A DNA stretch of 43,395 nucleotides from JBBDMW01 sp040878005 (GTDB lineage Bacteria; Chloroflexota; Dehalococcoidia; Lucifugimonadales; Lucifugimonadaceae), in assembly GCA_040878005.1 (NCBI GenBank), contig JBBDMW010000003.1, positions 1 through 43,395 of the forward strand. Direction: 5' to 3'. The notes beneath the pieces are model-generated. The model saw only the letters and a program-made list of their open reading frames with translations, was not told where the DNA came from and searched no databases. The position numbers and the translations under genes were made by a program. Position 1 is the stretch's first letter. Every line of letters starts with the position of its first letter. This document shows positions 7,728 to 15,773 of the stretch, in pieces.

Positions 7728-9014
7728 CTATCGTTTGAACGGGCTGTCGAATGATCCGGTGATCAGCCGGGCAGAGCGGTTTCGGGTGATGTAGTTCCAG
7801 CCCCATTGCACCAGTACGGTTATCCGGTTCTGAAAGTCGACCAGCTTCAACAGGTGGACAAACAGCCACGCCAGCCACGCTATGAAGCCGGTGAGACGGA
7901 TGAACCTCAAGTCAGCCACAGCGGCGGACCTGCCGATCACCGCCAGCGTTCCCAGGTCACGGAAGTGATACGGCTTGTGCTCTTTACCTTCGAGCCGGCT
8001 CTTGATCAACCTGCCGACGTACGTGCCCTCAGACTGCGCCACGTCAGCGGTGCCCCGGAGTGGCTGTCCGGTCTGGTGGGGATAGTTTGCCAGGTCGCCC
8101 ACAACAAAGACCTCCGGGTGGCCGGGTACGGTGAAGTCCGGCTCAACCTTGATGCGGCCCGGCCGGTCAGTCTCAATGCCTGCATGCTCAGCAATTATCC
8201 TCCCCAGCGGCGAGGCCTCCACCCCGGCAGCCCACATCACGGTTTTGGAAGGCAGCATGGTCTCATCATCACCGCGCTTGAACGTCACGCCATCCTCACT
8301 CACGCCGGTAACCAGTGTCCCGGTCATCACTGTCACACCTAGACGCTCCAGCGCCTTTTCAGCGTTGGCCGAGAGGCGCGGGTCGTACGTGGACAGGACG
8401 CGGTCCGTGGCGTCAATAAGGTAGATTGCCGCATCAGAAGGCTCAACGCTGCGGAACTCGCCCTTCAACGTGTAGCGGGCCAACTCCACAAGGGCGCCCG
8501 CAAGTTCAACGCCGGTGGGGCCTCCGCCGACTATGACGAACGTCAGCCACGCTTTCCTTTCTTCCTCCGATTCAGCGCGTTCGGCTGCCTCGAAGGCCAG
8601 GAGGATGCGGCGCCTCATCCGGGTCGCATCCTCCAGCGACTTGAGGCCTGGCGCCAGTTCACTCCACTCATTGCCAAAATATGAATGCGTTGAGCCAGTG
8701 GCCACAACAAGGGTGTCGTACGGCACCTCGCCATCGCTCAGGATTACGCGCCGGTTGTCCAGGTCCACGCCGGTGACGTTGCCAAGCACAACACGCGCGT
8801 TGCGCTGCTTTTCCAGCAATCCCCTGATAGGGGTGGCGATGTCAGCGGGCGAAAGCCCGCCCGTGGCAACCTGGTACAGCAATGGCTGGAACAGGTAGTG
8901 GTTGCGGCGGTCGACCACCGTAACGTTTGCCGGCGAGCCCTTGAGCGCTTTGGCGGCGTTCAACCCGGCAAAGCCAGCACCGACTATGACTACTTCGTGG
9001 GTCCTGGAATCCAT
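7728..9014 (-). CDS. ndh: Type II NADH:quinone oxidoreductase (NDH-2)
   Basis: A 428-residue membrane-associated flavoprotein that passes electrons from NADH to quinone without pumping protons. Seen are the FAD site GAGFAG (12-17), the NDH-2 signature DRRNHYLFQPLLYQVATGGL (35-54), the NADH site IVGGGPTGVELAGAL (161-175), the quinone-binding AQSEG motif late in the chain, and a hydrophobic C-terminal segment (FIAWLAWLFVHLLKLV) that anchors it to the membrane. Length is normal. ATG 9014 has GAGG about nine bases upstream. A CRP/FNR-like palindrome lies 17-32 bases upstream of the start. Confidence 0.92.
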   Translation of the reverse strand: MDSRTHEVVIVGAGFAGLNAAKALKGSPANVTVVDRRNHYLFQPLLYQVATGGLSPADIATPIRGLLEKQRNARVVLGNVTGVDLDNRRVILSDGEVPYDTLVVATGSTHSYFGNEWSELAPGLKSLEDATRMRRRILLAFEAAERAESEEERKAWLTFVIVGGGPTGVELAGALVELARYTLKGEFRSVEPSDAAIYLIDATDRVLSTYDPRLSANAEKALERLGVTVMTGTLVTGVSEDGVTFKRGDDETMLPSKTVMWAAGVEASPLGRIIAEHAGIETDRPGRIKVEPDFTVPGHPEVFVVGDLANYPHQTGQPLRGTADVAQSEGTYVGRLIKSRLEGKEHKPYHFRDLGTLAVIGRSAAVADLRFIRLTGFIAWLAWLFVHLLKLVDFQNRITVLVQWGWNYITRNRSARLITGSFDSPFKR

Positions 9015-9030
9015 ATCCTTGCGCCTCGTT

Positions 9031-9046
9031 TGTGAAATGGTTCACA
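9031..9046. promoter_or_regulatory. CRP/FNR-type palindrome at the ndh promoter
   Basis: TGTGAAATGGTTCACA is a perfect inverted repeat matching the TGTGA-N6-TCACA consensus of CRP/FNR regulators. An AT-rich stretch (9045-9056) follows and may be the ndh -10 region. It is 17 bases from the ndh start and about 145 bases from the plus-strand gene, so ndh is the more likely target; in that place it would more easily repress than activate. Confidence 0.5.
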
Positions 9047-9191
9047 TATATATTAACTCCGGATTGCGGCCCGCGCGGCGCACTTTCGGGAGACTTTGTG
9101 ACGCAACCCGGTCTGCCCGTGGTAAAGTCCCGCCGAAAAAGGCCTTCCGTCAGGCGCCGCGGCACGCCAATTGAAACGTACGGAGATGAAC

Positions 9192-10031
9192 ATGATCAAG
9201 CTCAGCCTGCAGTCACTCTCGTACAGGGACACATTCAAAGCCGGCAACATTGACCTCATGGGGATAATCGACCAGGCGTACGAGCTGCAGATGGATGGTG
9301 TGGACCTTCACTATACGCATTTCGCCTCCACGGACCCGGAGTACCTGGAGGAGCTGCGCTTGGCCACCCTGAGGCGCGGCCTGCACATGTGCTACATCGG
9401 CGTCAGCAACAACTTTGGCAAGAAGGGGGCCGAACTGGAGCAGCAGGCCCAGCTTGTGCGTGACTGGGTGGATGTGGCGGCAACGATGGGTATCCAGATG
9501 GTGAGGGTGTTCGGCGCATGGGTTCCAGAGGACGAGACCGAGGAAGATGTTTGGCCGCGCCTGCTTGAGACGACGCGCCAGGTCACTGCGTACGCGCGGT
9601 CCAGGCGGGTTGTCCTGGGGCTGCACAACCACAACCATGGCTGCATGCCGGCGACCGGCGAGCAGGTTGTGAGGCTCATGGACGCGGTAGACGACCCCTA
9701 CTACAGCCACATCCTGGACACCGGGCAGTACCGCGGGTCTCCCGGGGCATCGTTTGGCGAACGCGGAAAGGAAGACCCGGAGCACAATTTCTACGGGTCA
9801 ATCGAGACGTCTGCACCGCGGGCGGTTCATGTCCGAGCCAAGATATATCGCATTGCGTCCGGCGAGGAGGCTTGGCTGGATTACAACCGCATCATGCCCA
9901 TCCTCAAGAAGGTTGGGTTCAACGGCTGGATGTCGGTGGTGTTCGAAGGCCAGGACGAGCTGGACGAGCCAGCGGCGGCGCCACTTGCGACGGCTTACCT
10001 ACGGCGGATGCTTGCCCAGCACGATATGTAA
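9192..10031 (+). CDS. Sugar phosphate isomerase/epimerase-like TIM-barrel protein (copy 1)
   Basis: A 279-residue protein of the xylose isomerase-like/AP endonuclease 2 TIM-barrel family. Recognisable blocks are MDGVDLHYTHF, GLHNHNHG, HILDTGQYRG and VVFEGQDE, which supply the His, Asp and Glu ligands for a divalent metal. The family holds ketose epimerases, inosose enzymes and related isomerases; the substrate is unknown. Upstream in-frame TTG (9171) and ATG (9186) starts exist, but ATG 9192 fits the ACGGAG ribosome site and aligns with the tandem paralog, which also begins MIKLSLQ. The next copy starts 11 bases after its stop. Confidence 0.82.
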   Translation: MIKLSLQSLSYRDTFKAGNIDLMGIIDQAYELQMDGVDLHYTHFASTDPEYLEELRLATLRRGLHMCYIGVSNNFGKKGAELEQQAQLVRDWVDVAATMGIQMVRVFGAWVPEDETEEDVWPRLLETTRQVTAYARSRRVVLGLHNHNHGCMPATGEQVVRLMDAVDDPYYSHILDTGQYRGSPGASFGERGKEDPEHNFYGSIETSAPRAVHVRAKIYRIASGEEAWLDYNRIMPILKKVGFNGWMSVVFEGQDELDEPAAAPLATAYLRRMLAQHDM

Positions 10032-10042
10032 GGCGACCACAA

Positions 10043-10903
10043 TTGATCAAGCTCAGCCTCCAGGCGTTGTCATGCAAGGACGCACTCGACTCCGGCGAGA
10101 TGGACCTGGAGGATGTGTTCCACATGGCGGCGCGCCTGCGTATGGACGGCGTGGACCTGGAGGACCGGCTACTTATTCAGGCCGACGACGCCTATCTTGA
10201 GAATCTACGGCTTCTCGCCCTGAGACTGGGCCTGCGCATTGGCTACATCGGTGTGATCGTTGACTTCAATGCACCGGCCACTGAGATTGAACGCGAGATC
10301 ACCCGCATACATAGCTGCGTTGACATGGCTGCACGCATGGGGGTGCGGGTGCTGAGGGTGCCGGGCAACGGCGTGCCACCGGGAGAGACTGACGAATCTT
10401 TCTGGCCGCTGGTGGTGGACAAGATGAGGCGGGCAGTTGAGTACGGGCGTAAGCGTGGAGTCGTTATAGGGCTTCACAACCACAACCATGGCGCAATTCC
10501 CGCCACCGGCGTGCAGGTCGTGCGCATGCTCGACGAGATAGACAGCCCGTACCTGTCACACATCCTGGACACCGGCCAGTACCGCGGATCGCGCGGAGCG
10601 AATGGCGCTGACAGGGAGACAGGCGAGACCGATGAAAGCCTCTATGAACACATCCAGGCCACCGCGCCAAGAGCGGTGATCGCCAGGGCCAAGTTCTACC
10701 GGGTGGCGTCAGGCGAAGAAAAGTGGCTGGACTATCGCCGTATTGTCTCCATACTTAGGGCGGCTGGATTCAATGGATGGATCTCCGTTGTGTACGAGGG
10801 GCACAGCGCGATGCCGTCGGGTGAGGCGATCCCACTGGCGGTGCAGCATCTACGGAACGTGCTCGGTGAAGACAGGCGGCAGGCGTCTGGTCGGCGGTCA
10901 TAA
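10043..10903 (+). CDS. Sugar phosphate isomerase/epimerase-like TIM-barrel protein (copy 2)
   Basis: A 286-residue tandem paralog of the preceding gene. It shares the MIKLSLQ start, the MDGVDLE, GLHNHNHG and HILDTGQYRGS blocks, the RAKFYRVASGEEKWLDY segment, and a VVYEG motif near the end. Divergence is concentrated in residues 45-80 and 95-125, loops that usually shape the sugar pocket, so the copies may act on different substrates or pair as a heterodimer. The start is TTG with AAGGCG just upstream, overlapping the stop region of copy 1. It ends 62 bases before the RidA-like gene in the same direction. Confidence 0.82.
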   Translation: MIKLSLQALSCKDALDSGEMDLEDVFHMAARLRMDGVDLEDRLLIQADDAYLENLRLLALRLGLRIGYIGVIVDFNAPATEIEREITRIHSCVDMAARMGVRVLRVPGNGVPPGETDESFWPLVVDKMRRAVEYGRKRGVVIGLHNHNHGAIPATGVQVVRMLDEIDSPYLSHILDTGQYRGSRGANGADRETGETDESLYEHIQATAPRAVIARAKFYRVASGEEKWLDYRRIVSILRAAGFNGWISVVYEGHSAMPSGEAIPLAVQHLRNVLGEDRRQASGRRS

Positions 10904-10965
10904 CGAGCGAAGTCAGCCAGTCCGGGCGGACCGGCTGGAAAGCAAGCGGCAACGAAAGGAAAAAC

Positions 10966-11622
10966 ATGGGAAAGTTCTACGACGAGGCGATCATTCCGTC
11001 CGAGTTGCGCCGCAACTTCAACGTTTACGACCGGATTGACCGGCTGGCCATCAGCCTGGGCGCGTTCGATGACAATGTGGCTTCGCTGCAAAACGCCGGG
11101 ATTGCCGGCGCGGTGTTCCATGAGAGCGGACTTGTGTACCTCTCGGGCGCTGGAGGCGGCGACCACCAGATGTCAGACGACCCCTACCGCATCAAGCACG
11201 GGCAGAAGGCCGCGTCTGACATCGCTGACTCCATGGTGAGGCGGCTCCACTGGGCGCTCACCTGCGGCGGCGAAGGCGGAGACCTTAACGACGTTCTCTA
11301 CACAGTGAAGGCCCTTGGCATGGTGGTGTCGACGGACGTTGAGTTCAACGGCGCACCTGCTGTGGTCAACGGCTTCTCGTTCCGGTGGCAGTCTGTCTTC
11401 GGCGGCGGCAGGGGCGAGTTCGCATCCAACGGCGAAGACAGCGGAGGCTACAGCGGCGTCCACGCCCGAAGCGCCATTGGTGGATTCACCGGACGGTTCG
11501 CGTTGGAGCCGGAGATCATAGTGGCGATACCGCCGGCACTATCTCATGCCATCATCCAGAACCGGGGCTGGGTCTTCCCGCTTCCACCGGCCATGCTCGA
11601 CAAGGTAAAGAAGGCGCGCTGA
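10966..11622 (+). CDS. RidA (YjgF/YER057c/UK114) family-like protein
   Basis: A 218-residue protein, longer than the usual 130-residue RidA. The core is present: an LVYLSGAGG strand, a GGEGGDLNDVLYTVKALGMV helix-strand unit, and an ARSAIGG segment that places an Arg where RidA enzymes bind the substrate carboxylate. RidA proteins hydrolyse reactive enamine/imine intermediates; distant members act on other small compounds. The added length comes from an N-terminal 35 residues and internal insertions. A good AAAGGA site precedes the ATG. It is the third gene of the TIM-barrel operon, hinting at a shared pathway. Confidence 0.65.
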   Translation: MGKFYDEAIIPSELRRNFNVYDRIDRLAISLGAFDDNVASLQNAGIAGAVFHESGLVYLSGAGGGDHQMSDDPYRIKHGQKAASDIADSMVRRLHWALTCGGEGGDLNDVLYTVKALGMVVSTDVEFNGAPAVVNGFSFRWQSVFGGGRGEFASNGEDSGGYSGVHARSAIGGFTGRFALEPEIIVAIPPALSHAIIQNRGWVFPLPPAMLDKVKKAR

Positions 11623-11646
11623 TAGCGCCGCAACCCCGAACGTAAG

Positions 11647-11686
11647 ATAAGAACGCCTGGCGGATTTTTTCGCCGGGCGTTCTTAT
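11647..11686. terminator. Long hairpin between convergent genes
   Basis: Stem 11647-11662 pairs with 11671-11686 over 16 bp with one wobble; the 8-base loop is GATTTTTT. There is no T-run after either arm, so it may act in both directions as a weak or factor-assisted terminator, or protect 3' ends. Confidence 0.6.
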
Positions 11687-11711
11687 TGGCAGGAACTTTT
11701 GGAGCGCCGTG

Positions 11712-12500
11712 CTACCGCCCTTTAAACTCTGGCCTTCGTTTCTCCAGGAATGCCGCCCTGCCCTCCTGGAAATCGTCAGTGTCAAACACGCGAAACTGGA
11801 GGGACCGCTCTTCGCCGGTGAGCGTGGCGAGTCCGGGATCGCCCAATACCCGGCGGATCATCGCCTTGTGGTCAGCGTGTGAGATGGGTGCGCCTCTAAC
11901 GATGTCATCCGCGAGACTTGAGACCTCTGCCTCAAGCTGATCCGGTGGCGTGACCTGTGTCAACAGGCCCATCCGAAGGGCGTCCTCGTGGCCAATGATG
12001 CGGCCGCTGAGAACCAGGAACGACACAGCGGCGGAACCGGCCACTGCGATCATCCGGCGAAGCTCGTTATACCCGGCCACGATGGCTATGCGTGAGACTG
12101 GCACGCCGAACCGGGAGCCTTCCGCCGCAATACGAATGTCCGTGGCGGCTGCCAGCTCCAGGCCTCCGCCAACGCAGAAGCCGCGGATCATAGAGATGGT
12201 TGGTTTGGACATCTGCTCGATAGCTTCCAGGGCGCCTTCAAATACTTCGGCGTAACGGGCAGCCGTTGCCGAGTCGCGGCGGTGATTTTCGAAGTCCCTG
12301 ATATCAGCGCCGGCCGAAAATGCCTCGTCACCCGCTCCCCTGAAGACCACGCACCGCACTGAGTCGTCAGCGTCCAGTTCCCGGGCTATATCCATCAGCA
12401 TCTGCCACATCTCGTAGCTGATGGCGTTACGACTTTCAGGCCGGTTAAACGTCACGGTGGCCACCGGGCCATCATGTTCGACGAGGATTGGATCTTGCAA
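11712..12500 (-). CDS. Enoyl-CoA hydratase/isomerase (crotonase) family protein
   Basis: A 262-residue crotonase-fold protein. The oxyanion-hole segments FSAGADI (61-67) and FCVGGGLELA (108-117) hold the CoA thioester carbonyl. E115 corresponds to Glu144 of rat enoyl-CoA hydratase, but the Glu164 position is Val135 (FGVPV). A classical hydratase mechanism is therefore unlikely, and an isomerase, hydrolase or decarboxylase role on a CoA thioester is more probable. A GTG at 12545 would add 15 residues, but TTG 12500 has GGAG seven bases upstream and starts at the family N-terminus. It diverges from the TIGR01777 gene. Confidence 0.85.
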   Translation of the reverse strand: MQDPILVEHDGPVATVTFNRPESRNAISYEMWQMLMDIARELDADDSVRCVVFRGAGDEAFSAGADIRDFENHRRDSATAARYAEVFEGALEAIEQMSKPTISMIRGFCVGGGLELAAATDIRIAAEGSRFGVPVSRIAIVAGYNELRRMIAVAGSAAVSFLVLSGRIIGHEDALRMGLLTQVTPPDQLEAEVSSLADDIVRGAPISHADHKAMIRRVLGDPGLATLTGEERSLQFRVFDTDDFQEGRAAFLEKRRPEFKGR

Positions 12501-12558
12501 TGGAACGCTCCGTATCAGGCAAGGCCGCTCGGGCCGGGTTGGCACGCCGCGGCTAGAA

Positions 12559-12568
12559 TACCGCGGTA
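12559..12568. promoter_or_regulatory. 10-bp palindrome between divergent genes
   Basis: TACCGCGGTA is a perfect palindrome in the 103-base gap between the crotonase and epimerase genes. It could be an operator serving both. It is short, so chance is possible. Confidence 0.25.
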
Positions 12569-12603
12569 GAGAGTGGTATCAGTCCCGAGAGAAAGAGGGC
12601 GCA

Positions 12604-13521
12604 GTGAGAATACTGGTAACCGGATCCAGCGGCATGGTGGGCACCGCACTGGTGCGGTCATGCACAGCGTCTGGTGACGATGTGGTCAGGCTGGTGCGCG
12701 AGCGGCCCCGGCCGGACGCCAAAAATGAGGTGTACTGGAGCCCGTCTGAGGGCGAAATAGACGTCGCCTCTCTCGGGCACATCGATGCAGCCGTGCATCT
12801 TGCAGGCGCAAGCATTGCCGGAGGGCGCTGGACCCGCTCCCGCAAGGCGTTGATACGCAATAGCCGGGTTAACGGCACGCGCCTGATTTCGCAGACGCTG
12901 GCAAACATGGACCCCAGGCCAGGGGTATTGGTGTCCCCGTCAGCCGCCGAATATTACGGCGACCGCGGCAACGAGCCCCTGACGGAGGAGAGCGAGCGGG
13001 GGGAAGGCTTCCTGCCTGAGGTGGCAGAATTATGGGAAACATCGGCACAGCCGGCCCGTGATGCAGGCATCAGGGTCGTCCATACCAGGTTTGGCTTGAT
13101 CCTGGACTCCAGCGGCGGAGCGCTGGCAAAGATGCAGCTGCCCTTCAAGACCGGCCTTGGAGCGAAGATGGGGGGCGGTCGGCAGTGGTGGCCGTGGATT
13201 GCGCTGGACGACGTTGTGGGAGTGATCCGCTTCGCCATCACGAATGGCTCGCTGGAAGGTCCTGTGAATACCGTGGCGCCCGGCCTGGTGCGCAACGCCC
13301 AGTTCACGGAGGCTCTCGCCAGGGCTCTCTCCCGCCCCGCATTCCTGAGTGCACCGGGGTTTGTCCTCAAACTGGCGATGGGGCAAATGGCGGAGGAGAT
13401 TCTGCTGTCGAGCCAGCGCGTGCTGCCGGATAAACTCGAGGAAGCGGGATACGAGTTTCTGTACCCGCAACTGGACGCTGCACTGGAGCATGTGCTGCGC
13501 CGGCGTGATGAAGACGCCTGA
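12604..13521 (+). CDS. TIGR01777 family NAD-dependent epimerase (YfcH/SDR39U1-like)
   Basis: A 305-residue extended SDR protein. The nucleotide-binding loop is TGSSGMVG (6-13), followed by an HLAGASIAGGRW motif characteristic of TIGR01777, a SAAEYYGDRG segment containing the catalytic-type Tyr, and a C-terminal DUF1731-like tail beginning around PAFLSAPGFVLKLAMGQMAEE. Substrate is unknown across the family. The frame is open further upstream, but GTG 12604 has a GAGGG ribosome site and starts the Rossmann strand directly (RILVTG). It converges on the MFS gene with only 60 bases between stops. Confidence 0.88.
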   Translation: MRILVTGSSGMVGTALVRSCTASGDDVVRLVRERPRPDAKNEVYWSPSEGEIDVASLGHIDAAVHLAGASIAGGRWTRSRKALIRNSRVNGTRLISQTLANMDPRPGVLVSPSAAEYYGDRGNEPLTEESERGEGFLPEVAELWETSAQPARDAGIRVVHTRFGLILDSSGGALAKMQLPFKTGLGAKMGGGRQWWPWIALDDVVGVIRFAITNGSLEGPVNTVAPGLVRNAQFTEALARALSRPAFLSAPGFVLKLAMGQMAEEILLSSQRVLPDKLEEAGYEFLYPQLDAALEHVLRRRDEDA

Positions 13522-13581
13522 CATGGCTCGTTCCTGATTTCGTGGAGCACCTATACACCGACAGCGGCGTCCCCCCTCTGC

Positions 13582-15615
13582 CTAATCAAGCGATTCCAGG
13601 GCCTCCCTTACACGCAGGGTCTCCTCAGGCTCAAGCGACTCTGCCACACTGAGGGCGCTCTCCATGGCCGCCGATACGACGTCCTCATCAGAGAACCCGG
13701 ATTCCCTCGCGGCCGCGGTGGCAGCCGTGACCGCCCGGGCGGCTACGCTGGCGACATCGCCTCCCGTCTCGATAGCCCCTTCCATGGCACCCTGTACCGC
13801 GCCGCTCACTGTATCCGCTATGTCAGCCGATCCAGACATTGCCTTCACCGCTCCAGAGACGTATTGGCCAGCCAGGAGGCTTGCATCTCTATCCGGTATG
13901 TCATCCGTGCTATGGAATGCACCCCTCACCGCATGTGACGCGAATTCGGCTTCCATGCCGTCAGATATCTCCAGCTTGTCCCAGGCCTCAGACACGGTGC
14001 GTTCCATGGCCTCCGCCACGCGCATGGAAGCGCGCCTGCCTGCGATGGCTCCATGGATGGCCGTCCGTGTGATGTCTGCTAGCTGGTAGGCGGTCACGCC
14101 TACAGCCACATCCAGCCCTGGCAGTGGAACCCGCCTGAGATATCCGTACGGGAAATGCGTCAGGAAGCTGAGACCAGGCACAGAACTCAGTGGGCGTGAT
14201 ATCTCCCGCACCGGCGCATGAAGTGATTCCAACACCATCTCCCTGCTCAATTCACCTTCTTCCTTGAGGGCCGTCAGGAGGTTCAGGGTCAACAGGCCGA
14301 GCACAACGGACAGCCCGAACAGGAAATCGAATCCTGTGAGACTTATGGCTGTGAGGTCGAAGGCATTGGATGGGTCAACCCAGGTGAACTGGAGCCCCAG
14401 CTCACGCACGCTGAAGAAGTCAGCGAACTGCCCGCCAAGCAGCGGGCCAAGCCCAGCGCCAAGATTGGCCGCCAGCGATGCTGCTGCTATATAGGCTGTT
14501 GCGCCGCCCTGCGGCGCCAATTTCAGCCCGATCATGCCGGTCGTCAATGTAACGCCGGCGCTGGCCGCGCCCATCAGGAAATGAAGGAACACGAGCAGCG
14601 GAATTGTCAGGAAGTAGCGCTCGGGCATGGTGGTGAAAATCCAGCCCATGATGGCGAGAAGGTAAAGTGATGCGGAGACTGAGAGCACCGGCTTCGCGCC
14701 GAGGCGGTCCACCAGCGGTCCCCACACGCGCATGAACAGGACATTCACGCCCTGGGCCAGGATTGAAAAGCCGATCACCGCCGAAAGTGGCAGACCGAGC
14801 CGCTGCAGCATGTAGATGGCAAAGAACGGAGTTGCGAGGTTCAGCGCAAGGCCCCACAGGAAATGGAACCTTATGAGGTGCTTGTAATTCGAGTCCGTGA
14901 ACGGCGCTTTCAGGGAAGTAAGAAGAGATTCGCGTGTGCCGACATGCCTGGGCATTTCCGGCTCAGGCATAAACAGCATGAACATGGGCGTCGCGAGGCC
15001 GAGGGTCATTGCTCCTATCAGCAGAGGGAACGTATAAGCCAGAGCCTCCGGCCCCCCGCCGTTGCGCCCGAGCCAGAAGTCCACGAACAGGGCGGCGGCC
15101 AGCCCGAAAATCATTGCGACCAGGTTCGCCATAGCGAGGCGACGGGCAAAGAAGCTGCCCAGGATGCTTTGCGGAATCAGGTCGCGAATCCAACTGTTCC
15201 AGGCGGTGTTGGTTACAGCAGAGAAGACACCCCTGAGCGCAACGAGGCCCAAGAGCGCTGAAACCGCGGGAGCTCCGGGCACTCCGATGTACACGGGGAT
15301 CAGGGCGACCGGTATCCAGATGATCTGTGCTGCCAGCCAACTGGCAAACGAGATGAACTTCCGGTTGCGGAATTTTTCAACCAGGAAAATTGACGGTATC
15401 TGCAGGGGCTGCGTCAGGAATGGCAGGGCTGCGAGAACGCCAACCTGGAAGTTGTTGGCGCCAAGCGCGAGCGCGTAAGCGGCCAGGAACCCACTTGTGG
15501 TGATACTGCCGTAGCCGATGGAAGAAACGGCCTCACGAACCATCCACCGGAGGCTGGACGCGACTTCAGCCTCAGACAGCGTGGGGCGCGTTTTGAATGT
15601 CGCCCGCAATTGCAT
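13582..15615 (-). CDS. MFS-type transporter with a long C-terminal Ala-rich extension
   Basis: A 677-residue protein. Residues 1-450 form a major facilitator-like membrane domain with about twelve hydrophobic helices; VDRLGAKP near residue 300 is the usual MFS loop motif. After the last helix (LLTLNLLTAL) comes a soluble extension of about 220 residues, rich in Ala, Ser, Glu and Met (for example VSGAVQGAMEGAIETGG and AARAVTAATAAARESG), predicted helical and cytoplasmic. This tail is not part of normal MFS proteins and no domain is recognised in it. ATG 15615 follows GGAG at eight bases. It lies downstream of aconitase on the same strand. The transported substrate is unknown. Confidence 0.8.
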   Translation of the reverse strand: MQLRATFKTRPTLSEAEVASSLRWMVREAVSSIGYGSITTSGFLAAYALALGANNFQVGVLAALPFLTQPLQIPSIFLVEKFRNRKFISFASWLAAQIIWIPVALIPVYIGVPGAPAVSALLGLVALRGVFSAVTNTAWNSWIRDLIPQSILGSFFARRLAMANLVAMIFGLAAALFVDFWLGRNGGGPEALAYTFPLLIGAMTLGLATPMFMLFMPEPEMPRHVGTRESLLTSLKAPFTDSNYKHLIRFHFLWGLALNLATPFFAIYMLQRLGLPLSAVIGFSILAQGVNVLFMRVWGPLVDRLGAKPVLSVSASLYLLAIMGWIFTTMPERYFLTIPLLVFLHFLMGAASAGVTLTTGMIGLKLAPQGGATAYIAAASLAANLGAGLGPLLGGQFADFFSVRELGLQFTWVDPSNAFDLTAISLTGFDFLFGLSVVLGLLTLNLLTALKEEGELSREMVLESLHAPVREISRPLSSVPGLSFLTHFPYGYLRRVPLPGLDVAVGVTAYQLADITRTAIHGAIAGRRASMRVAEAMERTVSEAWDKLEISDGMEAEFASHAVRGAFHSTDDIPDRDASLLAGQYVSGAVKAMSGSADIADTVSGAVQGAMEGAIETGGDVASVAARAVTAATAAARESGFSDEDVVSAAMESALSVAESLEPEETLRVREALESLD

Positions 15616-15642
15616 TCGGTGCGCTCCGGGAAAACAGCCGTG

Positions 15643-15671
15643 GGCAGGCCGCGTTAGGTTCGCGGCCTGCC
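15643..15671 (-). terminator. Hairpin downstream of aconitase
   Basis: GGCAGGCCGCG (15643-15653) and CGCGGCCTGCC (15661-15671) form a perfect 11-bp stem around TTAGGTT. Read on the minus strand, a TTTT follows about seven bases later. A second small hairpin GCGGG-CTAA-CCCGC is at 15707-15720. Together they may end the aconitase transcript before the MFS gene. Confidence 0.55.
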
Positions 15672-15773
15672 ATGCCTACTATGGACGGCCATCGTCACCG
15701 GATCGTGCGGGCTAACCCGCAACACTTCGAATCACGCAACCGGATGCCATAAATGGCGGCTGCCCACCCGTCG

